Shown piece by piece: positions 44,049 through 53,532 of a stretch of 64,000 bases of DNA. Origin of the DNA: Vibrio maritimus. GTDB taxonomy: Bacteria > Pseudomonadota > Gammaproteobacteria > Enterobacterales > Vibrionaceae. How positions within the stretch are numbered: position 1 is the first letter of the stretch; every line of letters starts with the position of its first letter. The stretch is taken from the NCBI GenBank assembly GCA_003263775.1, contig JYJJ01000079.1, forward strand, positions 496,001 through 560,000, given 5' to 3'. The notes below the pieces were generated by a model. It was not told the origin of the DNA, ran no database searches, and saw only the letters and a list, made by a program, of their open reading frames with translations. The translations under genes were made by a program, and so were the position numbers.

Positions 44049-44807
44049 TTATATAACCAAGCCACCATCCACTTCAATCACTCGACCATTAACGTACTCA
44101 TTTTCCAAAATGAAACGTACAGTATGAGCAATCTCTGTTGGATCCGCCATGCGGCGTACTGGAACCATATTTTCCAGACGTTCACGGGCTTCTGGTTTCA
44201 TTGATGCTGTCATCGAAGTCTCCACAACGCCTGGTGCAATAGCAACAGAACGGATGCCGTAACGAGCAAGTTCTTTACCCCATACTGATGACATCGTCGC
44301 GACTGCTGCTTTGGAAGCTGCGTAGTTGGTTTGCCCCATGTTGCCTGCTCTCGACACGCTGGAAATATTAATAATGACCCCTCGAGAATCGGATTCAATC
44401 ATCTGTACTGCCGCTTCCCGTCCGCACAGAAAAGTACCGGTAAGATTCACATTGATAACGGCATTAAAGTCACCCAGAGACATTTTACTGATTTCACCGT
44501 CTCTAGATTTGACCAGCATTCCGTCTCGCAAGATGCCCGCATTGTTGACTAACCCATTCAAAGAGCCAAACTCCGTGACAATGTCACGAAATACCTTTTC
44601 TACTTGCTCTTCATTGGTGACATCGACCTGATAAGTTTGCGCTTTTACCCCGAATGCCTCACAAATTTCTTTTGTCTCTGTTAAGGCGTCTTGATTGACA
44701 TCGAGCAGTGCTAAGCTCGCTCCTTGCTGAGCTAAGCTTGTCGCCATAGTTTGACCTAATCCTTGTCCTGCACCAGTAATAGCGATAACGCTCTGTTCAA
44801 GTTCCAT
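44049..44807 (-). CDS. Short-chain dehydrogenase, likely 2-methyl-3-hydroxyacyl-CoA dehydrogenase (IvdG-like)
   Basis: A 252-residue classical SDR. The cofactor motif TGAGQGLGQTMA, NNAG, and the catalytic Ser-Tyr-Lys triad (ISSVSRAG, then NYAASKAA) are intact, and the protein ends NGRVIEVDGGLVI. As last gene of a leftward branched-chain acyl-CoA operon containing a thiolase, it fits the NAD-dependent oxidation of 2-methyl-3-hydroxybutyryl-CoA in isoleucine degradation. This is inferred from context; FabG-like 3-oxoacyl reductases look alike. GGGAGAAGTAA precedes the start. Confidence 0.85.
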   Translation of the reverse strand: MELEQSVIAITGAGQGLGQTMATSLAQQGASLALLDVNQDALTETKEICEAFGVKAQTYQVDVTNEEQVEKVFRDIVTEFGSLNGLVNNAGILRDGMLVKSRDGEISKMSLGDFNAVINVNLTGTFLCGREAAVQMIESDSRGVIINISSVSRAGNMGQTNYAASKAAVATMSSVWGKELARYGIRSVAIAPGVVETSMTASMKPEARERLENMVPVRRMADPTEIAHTVRFILENEYVNGRVIEVDGGLVI

Positions 44808-44820
44808 TTACTTCTCCCTT

Positions 44821-45738
44821 CTACTGCTTATTGCGAAAAAACTCAAAAAGACTCGAGAAATCCAACTCCGCATTTCCGTTTCGGTTATGCAGTGCGTAGA
44901 GACTATGAGCTAACGCTCCCATGGGCACCGAAGATTGGCTCATTTTTGCCGCTTCTAGCCCAAGCCCCAAATCTTTTGACATCAACTTACACATAAAACC
45001 GGGAGTATATTGGGCACTCGCTGGCGCGTGCTCAATCACTCCCGGACAAGGGTTATATAGTTCTAAAACCCAGTTTCTGCCAGAGCTCTGAAGAATAATA
45101 TTTGATAACACCTCAGGATTGAGACCGTTATCCATACCAAGACTAAGGGATTCACAAGTCGCTGCCATGACAGAGCCGAGAATCAGGTTGTTGCAAATTT
45201 TTGCCATTTGCCCATCGCCCGCTTTGCCCGCATGAAACACATTTTTACCCATGAAAGACAGCAAGTTATTGGCTTTGGTAAACCCTTCATCGCTGCCACC
45301 TACGATAAATGTCAACGTACCAGCACTGGCACCAGCAACGCCTCCGGAAACAGGAGCATCGACAAACTCCAACCCTTTGTTTTGAGCTTCTCTTGAAACC
45401 AGGCGCGCTGAGTCAGGATCAATGGTTGAACAATCGATAAGAAAAGTGTCACTCGATGCAAGTTCAATGATGCCTTTCTCATCATCACAGCCGAGATAGA
45501 CTGCTTTGACATGCTCACTGGCTGGTAGCATGGTCACTACAACGTTCGCCGAATCGAGCGCCTGTTCCAGGCTATGGCAAACAAGAGCGCCCTTGTCGCC
45601 AAGAGGTTGCGATAACGCCGATACTCGATCGTAAACTCGCACGCTGAAGCCTGCTTTGAGCAAGTTGTTCGCCATCGGACTGCCCATATTTCCTAGCCCA
45701 ATAAACGCAACCTTAGTGTCTGTTGGCTGACTCATCAC
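44821..45738 (-). CDS. mmsB: 3-hydroxyisobutyrate dehydrogenase
   Basis: A 305-residue beta-hydroxyacid dehydrogenase that oxidises 3-hydroxyisobutyrate to methylmalonate semialdehyde in valine degradation. It has the Rossmann motif AFIGLGNMGSPMANNLLKAG, the substrate signature FVDAPVSGGVAGASAGTLTF, the catalytic lysine in GDGQMAKICNNLIL, and KDLGLGLEAA near the C-terminus. Contrast dehR (10222-11103), whose DAPVSGG is changed. Its product is the substrate of mmsA in the same operon. Confidence 0.94.
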   Translation of the reverse strand: MMSQPTDTKVAFIGLGNMGSPMANNLLKAGFSVRVYDRVSALSQPLGDKGALVCHSLEQALDSANVVVTMLPASEHVKAVYLGCDDEKGIIELASSDTFLIDCSTIDPDSARLVSREAQNKGLEFVDAPVSGGVAGASAGTLTFIVGGSDEGFTKANNLLSFMGKNVFHAGKAGDGQMAKICNNLILGSVMAATCESLSLGMDNGLNPEVLSNIILQSSGRNWVLELYNPCPGVIEHAPASAQYTPGFMCKLMSKDLGLGLEAAKMSQSSVPMGALAHSLYALHNRNGNAELDFSSLFEFFRNKQ

Positions 45739-45801
45739 AACCTCCTTGGCTGTTTCAATTCATCGATGGTTTAAACGAGATTCATTGTTTGTCTGCGCGA
45801 G

Positions 45802-46969
45802 TTAATGATGCCCTAGCATTGCAAGTGGGTGCTCTTGCTCACGCCATAGTGAAGTAAACAAGTTGTCGACCACTGACTTTGGCACCTGGCTGATGTGCGC
45901 GTATACCCAATGGGGCATGCCGTCCTTGTCCACTAAGCGTGCACGCACCCCTTCCTGAAATTCGCCATACTCGACGCTACGCAGCCCCAAGATCAGTTCA
46001 AGCCTAAAACAATCGGCCAATGACAAATGGTGATACTGTTTTAACTGGCGAAAACAAATGTGCGCGGTAATTGGGCTGCCATCCATTAAATTGCGCTGAG
46101 CCGTTTGCATCCACTGTTCGTGACAAGGTAACGCCTGAATATTATCAAACACTTCTTCAAGCGTATCGAACGCACAAGCACGTTGAATGTCAGGAATTAA
46201 AGGCAGAAGATGAGCAGCAGGTTTGGCGATGTTGGCATTGTCTGCAAGCTCGGTGAGTACTTCTGTTAAGTAGTCATAGCTGTCTTCAATGCTGTTCCAA
46301 TCCGATTGCTGCAATTGATGCAGTAGCTTTTGTTTGTCCGTCGGTGCGTTCATATGATCAGCAAGTCTGACGTCGAGGCGTCGGTGCCATTCATCATTAC
46401 GCCAGTCAGTCCGAGGAATAGACCAATGTCATCGTCGAGACGGTTCAGAAAATAAGTCGCACCAACATCGGGAAACAAACCGATATGAATCTCTGGCATG
46501 GCTAGGCGGGAATCTGGTGTCACCACTTTGTGAGACGCCCCATAAAGAGCCCCATTCCACCACCCATTACGATACCTTCGCCCCACGCAACAATAGGTTT
46601 GCTGTAAGTATGGATGAGATAGTCACATTGATATTCTGTGCCAAAAAATGCTTCAGCGTAGGCTTTTGCATCTTCTATTGGTGCGTGTTTCATTTTGTCA
46701 TGCAGAGTACGCACGTCACCACCGGCACAGAAGGCTTTCTCTCCTTCACCGTCCAGTATCACGCACAGCACCGCGTCATCGTCGTGCCACTTTTCAAGTT
46801 GGTCATTAAGCAACACCAACATATTGTGAGTAAGAGCGTTGAGGGCTTTAGGATTGCATAGGGTCGCAACGGCAATTTTGCTCTGTTGGTCACTACAAAC
46901 AATTTCTTGAAATCGAACGGTATCTTGAGTCGCTGGCGACGAGTTTGACGTTGAACTGGTTGTAGACAT
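45802..46969 (-). CDS. 3-hydroxyisobutyryl-CoA hydrolase (two frameshifts in this sequence)
   Basis: About 389 residues after repair. It is a crotonase-fold enzyme that hydrolyses 3-hydroxyisobutyryl-CoA in valine degradation. Family marks are CNPKALNALTHNML, AFCAGGDVRTLHD, AWGEGIVMGGGMG, GASHKVVTPDSRLAMPEIHI with GLFPDVGATYFLNRL, and a long C-terminal region not found in simple hydratases. Breaks lie near 46550 and 46378; restoring one base in each C run (plus strand read as GAGCCCCAT and, on the coding strand, GACGCCTCG) gives MGALYGASHK and GTDALDVRLADHMNAP. GGAGGCGTC precedes the ATG at 46969, nine bases after the hydratase stop. Confidence 0.87.
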
Positions 46970-46977
46970 GACGCCTC

Positions 46978-47760
46978 CTAACGATTTTTCCATTGTGGTG
47001 AACGCTTTTCTAGAAAGGCGTTGACGCCTTCTCGCTGATCTTCAGTATCAAACAGTTGAATGAACAGCTCACGCTCTTTGACCAGCCCATGAGAGATAAA
47101 ATGCTGGCGGTTATTTTGGATAAGAGTTTTACAAGCGGTGACTGAAGACGGCGACTGATGGGCAACTTGTTTAGCAAGATTGGTCGCCGAAGCTAATGCC
47201 TCTCCCGAATTCACTATCTCTTCTACCAGTCTGATTTGAAGAGCTTGTGATGCATCAATCTTCTCCCCACACAAGATGATCCGCTTAGCCCAACCTTCTC
47301 CCACTAGAGCAGTTAAGTTTTGGGTACCGCCTGCACATGGCAGTAGGCCAACCTTGGCTTCAGGCAGCGCCATCACGGCGTGCTCCTCGGCAATTCGAAT
47401 ATCACACGCTAAAGCAACTTCAAGCCCGCCGCCCATGGCATACCCGTTGATTGCAGCAATTGAGACGCCCCGAAAGTTAGACAGTGCTTCAAACGCTTCT
47501 CCAAAGACGCGAGACATGCGGCACGCACTCTCTTTGTCTCCAGCAGCAAACACATTCAAATCCGCTCCTGCGGAAAAAAACTTGCTGCCTTGCCCGGTCA
47601 TCACCAATGCATAGACCTCTCGGTTTCGATTAAGCTCATCGATAAGCTGCTTGAGTGCGTCTAAGCTCTCCGCAGTCCAGGTATTAGCTGGCGGGTTGTC
47701 GATGGTAATCGTTGCAACGTGCCCTTCAATCGTATGTGGAATGAGTGTCGCTTCTGACAT
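46978..47760 (-). CDS. Enoyl-CoA hydratase
   Basis: A 260-residue crotonase-family enzyme that hydrates branched 2-enoyl-CoA (methacrylyl-CoA, tiglyl-CoA). Core motifs are NPPANTWTAESLDALK, FFSAGADLNVFAAGD (oxyanion hole), AINGYAMGGGLEVALACDIR and the catalytic Glu region LPEAKVGLLPCAGGTQNL. The ATG at 47760 has better spacing to GGGAG than an ATG two codons upstream. It lies in the valine/isoleucine operon between the acyl-CoA dehydrogenase and the hydrolase, matching pathway order. Confidence 0.92.
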   Translation of the reverse strand: MSEATLIPHTIEGHVATITIDNPPANTWTAESLDALKQLIDELNRNREVYALVMTGQGSKFFSAGADLNVFAAGDKESACRMSRVFGEAFEALSNFRGVSIAAINGYAMGGGLEVALACDIRIAEEHAVMALPEAKVGLLPCAGGTQNLTALVGEGWAKRIILCGEKIDASQALQIRLVEEIVNSGEALASATNLAKQVAHQSPSSVTACKTLIQNNRQHFISHGLVKERELFIQLFDTEDQREGVNAFLEKRSPQWKNR

Positions 47761-47790
47761 AACCATTCTCCCTTGGTTTATTGAGCATTT

Positions 47791-48945
47791 TCAAAGTATT
47801 GATTCACCGTCATTTAAGGCGCGTCTCGCGATGATCAGACGCATGATTTCGTTAGTACCCTCTAAAATTTGGTGAACCCGAACATCACGAAAATGTCGCT
47901 CTAACGAATACTCTTTGATATAACCGTAGCCACCAAATAGCTGCAATACACCATCACACACTTTAAAACCCACATCGGTAGCAAAACGTTTTGCCATTGC
48001 ACAATACGTCGTGGCATCCTCATGCCCATGGTCAAGCTTAAACGCCGCTAAGCGAACCATTTGCCGCGCTGCCACCAGCTCAGTCACTAAATCCGCGACG
48101 TTGAATTGCAAAGCTTGAAAGCTTGCGAGCGGTTTTCCGAACTGCTTACGCTCTTGTAGATATTGAATAGCTAAGTTTAGAGCATGTTGCGCAGTGCCCA
48201 CCGAGCACGTCGCGATGTTAATTCGGCCGCCATCCAGCCCTTTCATCGCAAAGGTAAAGCCTTCACCTTCTTGGCCTAAGATTTGTGCCGCTGGCACGAC
48301 GACATTATCAAACGTGATGGCTCTGGTGGGTTGGCTGTTCCAGCCCATTTTGGGCTCTTTTCGCCCGTAACTTATGCCCTCGCTCGTTGCATCCAGTACA
48401 AAAGCCGAAATACCTTTAGCGCCCAACTCACCGGTTCGTGCCATGACCACCAGCACCTCAGTCTCACCAGCACCTGAGATAAAGGCCTTAGAACCCGTTA
48501 AAATATAGTTGTCACCTTGTTTGACTGCCGTGGTTTTTAGTGATGCCGCATCGGAGCCCGCACCAGGTTCCGTCAAGCAGTAGGAGCCAAGCCACTCACC
48601 TGTCAGCAATTTTGGAACGAACTGTTCGCGGGTTTCATCATTAGCAAAACTGGCCACCATCCAAGTCACCATGTTGTGAATCGTCATAAAGGCAGTCGTC
48701 GACGTGCAACCCATAGCCAACTGCTCAAAAATAATCGATGAGTCAAGACGGCTCAAACCCAATCCACCTTGCTCTTCACGAGTGTAAAGACTAAGAAAAC
48801 CCAGCTCGCCCGCCTGTTTAAGGACCTCTTTAGGAAAGTGGCAATCAGCATCCCAACGACTGGCATTTGGAAGGAGATTATCCATCGCAAACTGCTGAGC
48901 CGTATCGGCGAAAGCCCTTTGATCTTCGTTGAGTTCAAAATCCAT
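47791..48945 (-). CDS. Acyl-CoA dehydrogenase, likely isobutyryl-/2-methylbutyryl-CoA dehydrogenase
   Basis: A 384-residue FAD enzyme. Typical motifs are YCLTEPGAGSDAASLKTTA, ILTGSKAFISGAGETEVLVV, RKQFGKPLASFQALQFNVAD, QLFGGYGYIKEYSLERHFRD and QILEGTNEIMRLIIARRAL, whose Glu is the catalytic base of this subgroup. Context between mmsA and an enoyl-CoA hydratase points to isobutyryl-CoA or 2-methylbutyryl-CoA. Electrons go to EtfAB and ETF-QO encoded at 20.7-24.2 kb. A second acyl-CoA dehydrogenase (liuA) lies across the divergent promoter. Confidence 0.92.
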   Translation of the reverse strand: MDFELNEDQRAFADTAQQFAMDNLLPNASRWDADCHFPKEVLKQAGELGFLSLYTREEQGGLGLSRLDSSIIFEQLAMGCTSTTAFMTIHNMVTWMVASFANDETREQFVPKLLTGEWLGSYCLTEPGAGSDAASLKTTAVKQGDNYILTGSKAFISGAGETEVLVVMARTGELGAKGISAFVLDATSEGISYGRKEPKMGWNSQPTRAITFDNVVVPAAQILGQEGEGFTFAMKGLDGGRINIATCSVGTAQHALNLAIQYLQERKQFGKPLASFQALQFNVADLVTELVAARQMVRLAAFKLDHGHEDATTYCAMAKRFATDVGFKVCDGVLQLFGGYGYIKEYSLERHFRDVRVHQILEGTNEIMRLIIARRALNDGESIL

Positions 48946-48993
48946 ACCTTGCTCCTTATTCCCAGTACCTTGTTCCTTGAATAAAACTCGAGT

Positions 48994-50487
48994 TTAGCGA
49001 AGCTGAATGGTTAAATTGGGTCCATCTGGGATATCGTCGTCGAACCAACGCGTGGTGACCGTTTTAGTCTCGGTATAAAAGCGCACAGCTTGCTTTCCAT
49101 AAGCGTGTAAATCTCCATAGAAACTGCCGCGCCAACCTGTGAACGAGAAGAAGGGTAAAGGTACGGGGATTGGTACATTAATACCCACTTGCCCAACTAA
49201 GATCTGATGTTGATACTTTCTGGCCGCCGCACCGCTCGCCGTGAAAATTGAGGTACCATTGCCGTAAGGATTAGCATTCACCAGGGCAATAGCGTCATCC
49301 AAAGACTCCACTTCAATACACACCAATACTGGCCCGAAGATCTCTTGCTGGTAGATCTCCATATCGGTGTTAACCCCGCTAAACAAAGTGGGGCCTAGCC
49401 AGTTACCTTGTGTAGCACCTTCAACCACACAATCTGAGCCATCAAGTAAGCAGTTGGCGCCTTGTTTCTTTCCTGATTCGATCAAATTGACCACACGAAG
49501 TTTGGCCTGCTGACTGATTAACGGCCCATATGCAGCTTCGGGATCATCCCATAGTCCCGGCTTCACTTTCGCCATTTCAGCAGCAAGCTCTCCAATCCAC
49601 TCTTTGGCACTACCGACAAACACGGCTACAGATATCGCCATGCATCGTTGTCCAGCAGCACCAACAGAAGAGCCAACCAAATTATTGATGACCTGAGCTT
49701 TATTTGCATCTGGCATCACAACCATGTGGTTTTTTGCACCGGCAAACGCTTGTACCCGCTTGTGATTAGTGGTGGCTGTTTGATATATGTATTGAGCAGT
49801 AGGGACTGAACCCACAAATGAGACCGCTTGAATCGCCTGATGAGAAAGTAAGAAATCAACTTGCACTTTACCACCATGCACCACTTGCAGAAGACTTGGC
49901 GGCGCGCCCGCTTCATGAAAAAGCTCCGCTAAACGGACAGCAGTGAGCGGAACTTGTTCAGAAGGTTTGAGGATAAATGCATTACCCGCAGCAACAGCGA
50001 TGGGAAACATCCATAAAGGGATCATCGCAGGAAAATTGAAGGGAGTGATGCCACAGCACACACCAAGGGGCTGAATTAACGAGTAGCTATCAATATCCGT
50101 CGCGACGTTTTCTACCGTCTCCCCCATCATGTTGCTGGCGATATTGGCGGCTTGTTCTACGACTTCTATCCCACGCCACACATCCCCTTTGGCATCGGCT
50201 AAGGTTTTTCCTGTTTCTTTTGACAATAAGGTGGCTATTTCGTCATGCCGCTTTTTAAGTAGGTGCTGGTACCGGAGCATCAAACGGGCACGTTCTGATA
50301 TCGCGACCTCTTTCCAATGCATTTGAGCACTTAGCGCCTGTTCTATCGCGTTTTGTATCTCATCAGTTGGCGTCATCGGTACCATGCCAAGCAAATCATT
50401 GGTGGCGGGATTGGTTACATCTATCCACTCGTTCGCCTGTGATATGACAGAACTACCATCGATGTAATTGGCTATCTTGTTCATCAT
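48994..50487 (-). CDS. mmsA: Methylmalonate-semialdehyde dehydrogenase (CoA-acylating)
   Basis: A 497-residue aldehyde dehydrogenase that converts methylmalonate semialdehyde and CoA to propionyl-CoA. It has GVCCGITPFNFPAMIPLWMF, AGNAFILKPSEQVPLTAVRL, the catalytic cysteine in GSSVGAAGQRCMAISVAVFV, QQEIFGPVLVCIEVESLDDA and the C-terminal FFSFTGWRGSFYGDLHAYGK typical of MmsA. AGGGGGCTCA precedes the ATG. It lies next to mmsB, hydrolase, hydratase and dehydrogenase, which complete valine degradation. Confidence 0.95.
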   Translation of the reverse strand: MMNKIANYIDGSSVISQANEWIDVTNPATNDLLGMVPMTPTDEIQNAIEQALSAQMHWKEVAISERARLMLRYQHLLKKRHDEIATLLSKETGKTLADAKGDVWRGIEVVEQAANIASNMMGETVENVATDIDSYSLIQPLGVCCGITPFNFPAMIPLWMFPIAVAAGNAFILKPSEQVPLTAVRLAELFHEAGAPPSLLQVVHGGKVQVDFLLSHQAIQAVSFVGSVPTAQYIYQTATTNHKRVQAFAGAKNHMVVMPDANKAQVINNLVGSSVGAAGQRCMAISVAVFVGSAKEWIGELAAEMAKVKPGLWDDPEAAYGPLISQQAKLRVVNLIESGKKQGANCLLDGSDCVVEGATQGNWLGPTLFSGVNTDMEIYQQEIFGPVLVCIEVESLDDAIALVNANPYGNGTSIFTASGAAARKYQHQILVGQVGINVPIPVPLPFFSFTGWRGSFYGDLHAYGKQAVRFYTETKTVTTRWFDDDIPDGPNLTIQLR

Positions 50488-50532
50488 TGAGCCCCCTAAC
50501 TTTATGTCTGTCCGTTCCGACTGGCGACACTT

Positions 50533-51734
50533 CTATCGCGACAGCGGTAGCTTCCCCCCGCCAATGCATAATGTCGAGATTCCTTTCAGCGGTTCGCTGC
50601 CGGCACACTTCGCTGCACGTGAACGCAATGCATGGATCAAGGTCACCAAAATCCTCGCACCGCTGGCGCCGATCGGGTGACCTAATGCACAAGCCCCGCC
50701 GTTCACGTTGACCTTTGCTTCATTTAAGCCAAGTGCATCAATGGCAATCTGAGTCACCACCGCGAACGCCTCGTTGATTTCCCACAAATCGACATCGCCG
50801 CTTTGCCATTGAAGCCTATCGAGCAGTTTTTGAACTGCATCGACAGGTGCCAAGGTAAACTCTGAAGGTTGGCGCGCAGACGTTGTGAATCCTTTGATCA
50901 CAGCCAGCGGTACTACTCCTAGCTCTAGCGCCTTAGTTTCGCTCATCAACACAAGTACTGCAGCACCATCCGAAATCGCACTAGAATTCGCCGCCGTGAT
51001 AGATCCATTGACTTTAAAAGCAGGTTTAAGCGCAGGAATTTTCTCTAATTTGATGGTTTTGGGCAGTTCATCTTCATCAACGGAGCGCCCATCTCTTGAC
51101 GTCACACTACAAATCTCAGATTGGAAAAGATGATTCTCGACGGCATGTTTAGCTCGAGTCGCAGAGTGTGTTGCCCAGTGGTCCATCTGCTCACGACTGT
51201 AACCGAGCTTTTCTGCAGTTTTCTGTCCAAACACGCCCATAAGTTCCCCTTCATAAGCGTCTTGCAAGCCGTCTGTAAACATATGGTCTTGAGTTTGATG
51301 GTGCCCAATGCGCAGCCCTGAACGAGCTCCACTAAGCAGGTAAGGCGCATTGCTCATGCTCTCCATTCCACCCGCTATCACGCAATCAGCCTCACCTGCC
51401 TGTATTTGGGTACTCGCTAGCATCACGGTTTTCATCCCTGAGCCACACACTTTATTAACCGTTGTGCAAGGCGTATGGTTGTCTAGACCGGCCCCAATTG
51501 CTGCTTGCCGCGCGGGGCTTGTCCTAAGCCTGCGCTGAGCACACAGCCCATTAATACCTCATCCACCAAACTGGGTGTCACACCAACGGCGTTAATCGCA
51601 TCCGCAATCGCAATACTGCCGAGCTCAGTTGCATTCAAATGTGAAAGCGCTCCCTGAAATTTACCCATTGGCGTACGCTTCGCTGCCACAATGCATACGG
51701 CGTTTTGGCCTATGGCCTGCTCCAGTCGTTCCAT
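50533..51734 (-). CDS. Acetyl-CoA acyltransferase (thiolase; two frameshifts in this sequence)
   Basis: About 400 residues. Its features are the catalytic Cys in TTVNKVCGSGMKTV, EADCVIAGGMESMSNAPYLL, the substrate loop EINEAFAVVTQIA, the catalytic His in GGACALGHPIGASGARILVT, and the final CIGGG. A break near 51516 (C run; coding strand GCCCCGCG) splits the first 80 residues off; one extra C gives GQAPARQAAIGAGLDNHTPC. A second break in the G run at 50554-50559 turns the normal ending CIGGGEATAVAIEV into a premature stop at 50533. GGAGGAGGGCAAAG precedes the ATG at 51734. As first gene of the leftward operon it probably cleaves 2-methylacetoacetyl-CoA, and perhaps acetoacetyl-CoA from leucine. 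Confidence 0.87.
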
Positions 51735-51811
51735 CTTTGCCCTCCTCCTTGGAACTCGATGTGTTGGAGTTCTCAACGATTAGCTTGACGTTTTAGTAAG
51801 CATAGCACTAA

Positions 51812-51830
51812 CATTTACGTAAACGTAAAG
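51812..51830. promoter_or_regulatory. LiuR-type operator between the divergent liu and valine/isoleucine operons
   Basis: CATTTACGTAAACGTAAAG; on the other strand CTTTACGTTTACGTAAATG. It shares TTTACGTTTACGT with the etf site at 22465-22482 and has the ACGT repeats expected for LiuR. It is about 80 bases from the thiolase start and 105 from the liuR start. Confidence 0.75.
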
Positions 51831-51934
51831 AAACAAATTTAAAACCTGACTCAATAATCACAGCGATTGTGAACAACAGTGGATGAGCAGGTGTGGATTA
51901 AGACCCTAGAACCTAGAACCCGGAGAGTTGTAAC

Positions 51935-52306
51935 GTGGACACCTATAAGATCAGTGAACTGGCAAAAGAATTTGATATCACCACAAGAAGTATCCGATTT
52001 TACGAAGATGAGGGGCTGATCCAACCGGACCGAAAAGGCACCATGCGCGTTTATCAACGTCGCGACAAAATACGTTTAAAACTTATTCTACGCGGGAAAC
52101 GCCTCGGCTTTTCTCTTGCGGAGATCAGGGAACTGTTCGAGCTGTACGATACCCATCAAGAAGATGACCAGTTAACCAAAATGCTGAAAATCATTGATGA
52201 GAAGGAAGCCGTACTCAAACGCCAGCTCGACGACATCAATACATTACTGGAAGACTTAACAACGGCGCGTGAACGCTGTGAGGCTGCGCTCGCTAAAGCG
52301 AAATAG
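51935..52306 (+). CDS. liuR: MerR-family regulator of branched-chain amino acid catabolism
   Basis: A 123-residue MerR-type regulator. The N-terminal winged helix reads YKISELAKEFDITTRSIRFY followed by EDEGLIQPDRKG, and the dimerisation coiled coil runs from about residue 75 to the end (MLKIIDEKEAVLKRQLDDIN). It lacks the cysteines of metal-sensing MerR proteins, as LiuR does. The start is GTG at 51935 after CGGAGAG. It heads liuR-liuA-liuB-liuC-liuE and sits beside a matching operator. It should control both divergent operons and, by the shared site, etfBA/ETF-QO. Confidence 0.92.
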   Translation: MDTYKISELAKEFDITTRSIRFYEDEGLIQPDRKGTMRVYQRRDKIRLKLILRGKRLGFSLAEIRELFELYDTHQEDDQLTKMLKIIDEKEAVLKRQLDDINTLLEDLTTARERCEAALAKAK

Positions 52307-52354
52307 CACCGTAACTACTCAAAGTTAAGTCCATGTCCAGTATGAGGAGGAACC

Positions 52355-53523
52355 ATGTTCACTCATTATCGCGCCATGGACTTTGGCTTGGACGAATCCA
52401 TCAATTTACTTCGTGACCATGTAAGTGCGTTTGCTCGCGAATGCATCGCCCCAATCGCTGGCGACATTGACCGCGATAACGCTTTTCCCAACCCACTATG
52501 GCCGAAACTCGGTGAGATGGGCTCCTTGGCGTGACAGTGAGCGAGCAATATGGCGGCGCTGATATGGGTTATTTGGCTCATGTAATCGCGCTTGAAGAAA
52601 TTAGCCGTGCGTCAGCTTCCGTTGCTCTCTCCTACGGCGCACATTCCAATCTCTGTGTGAATCAAATTTTTCGAAAAGGTAGTCAAGCACAAAAAGAGAA
52701 GTACCTTCCTAAACTGGTTGATGGCTCCCACGTCGGTGCACTTGCCATGAGTGAAGCCAACGCTGGTTCAGATGTCATCAGCATGCAGCTTAGAGCCGAA
52801 CGCCGTGAAGACCACTTCATTCTGAATGGCAGCAAAATGTGGATCACCAATGGTCCCGATGCAGATGTGTTGGTTGTCTACGCGAAAACCGACCCGAATG
52901 CGGCTCAACACGGTATTACCGCCTTCATCATTGAGAAACAGTTTGATGGATTTAGCCATGCACAGAAGCTGGATAAGCTCGGTATGCGCGGTTCAAACAC
53001 CTGCGAATTGGTTTTCCAAGATTGCAACGTGCCCATTGAGAACGTGTTGGGTGAAGTCAATCGCGGTGTTGAAGTATTGATGAGTGGCCTCGACTACGAG
53101 CGTGTTGTACTCGCGGCGGGTCCGCTAGGGATCATGCAAGCTTGCCTAGATTTGGTGGTGCCTTATGTTCATGAACGTAAGCAGTTTGGCAAGGCTATTG
53201 GCCAGTTTCAACTCGTACAAGCCAAGCTTGCTGATATGTATACGCGCTGTAACGCGGCGCGTGCTTACCTTTATGCTGTTGCTAGTGCTTGCGATAGAGG
53301 CGATGTGACTCGTAAAGATTCGGCTGGGGTTATTCTCTACACGGCAGAACTCGCCACGCAAATGGCGCTCGATGCGATTCAACTGCTTGGCGGAAATGGC
53401 TACATCAATGATTACCCGGCAGGTCGTCTACTTAGAGATGCCAAGCTCTACGAGATTGGTGCGGGTACATCGGAAATACGCCGCATGCTCATTGGCCGTG
53501 AACTGTTTGACGAATCGATGTAA
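52355..53523 (+). CDS. liuA: Isovaleryl-CoA dehydrogenase (one frameshift in this sequence)
   Basis: 389 residues after repair, the normal family length. It oxidises isovaleryl-CoA to 3-methylcrotonyl-CoA in leucine degradation. Motifs are AMSEANAGSDVISMQLRAER, FILNGSKMWITNGPDADVLV, GMRGSNTCELVFQDCNVP, GLDYERVVLAAGPLGIMQAC (with the Glu used as catalytic base in this family), QLLGGNGYINDYPAGRLLRD and EIGAGTSEIRRMLIGRELF. The frame breaks at 52519-52521 (ATGGGCTCC, expected ATGGGGCTCC), restoring GEMGLLGVTVSEQYGG. GAGGAGGAACC precedes the ATG at 52355. Confidence 0.93.
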
Positions 53524-53532
53524 GGAGCGCTT

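Noticed and set aside
50453..50692. ORF overlapping the 3' end of the thiolase gene
   Set aside because: Its 5' part is a shadow frame. Its 3' part is the true thiolase ending (EATAVAIEV) reached after the G-run frameshift, so it is not a separate gene.
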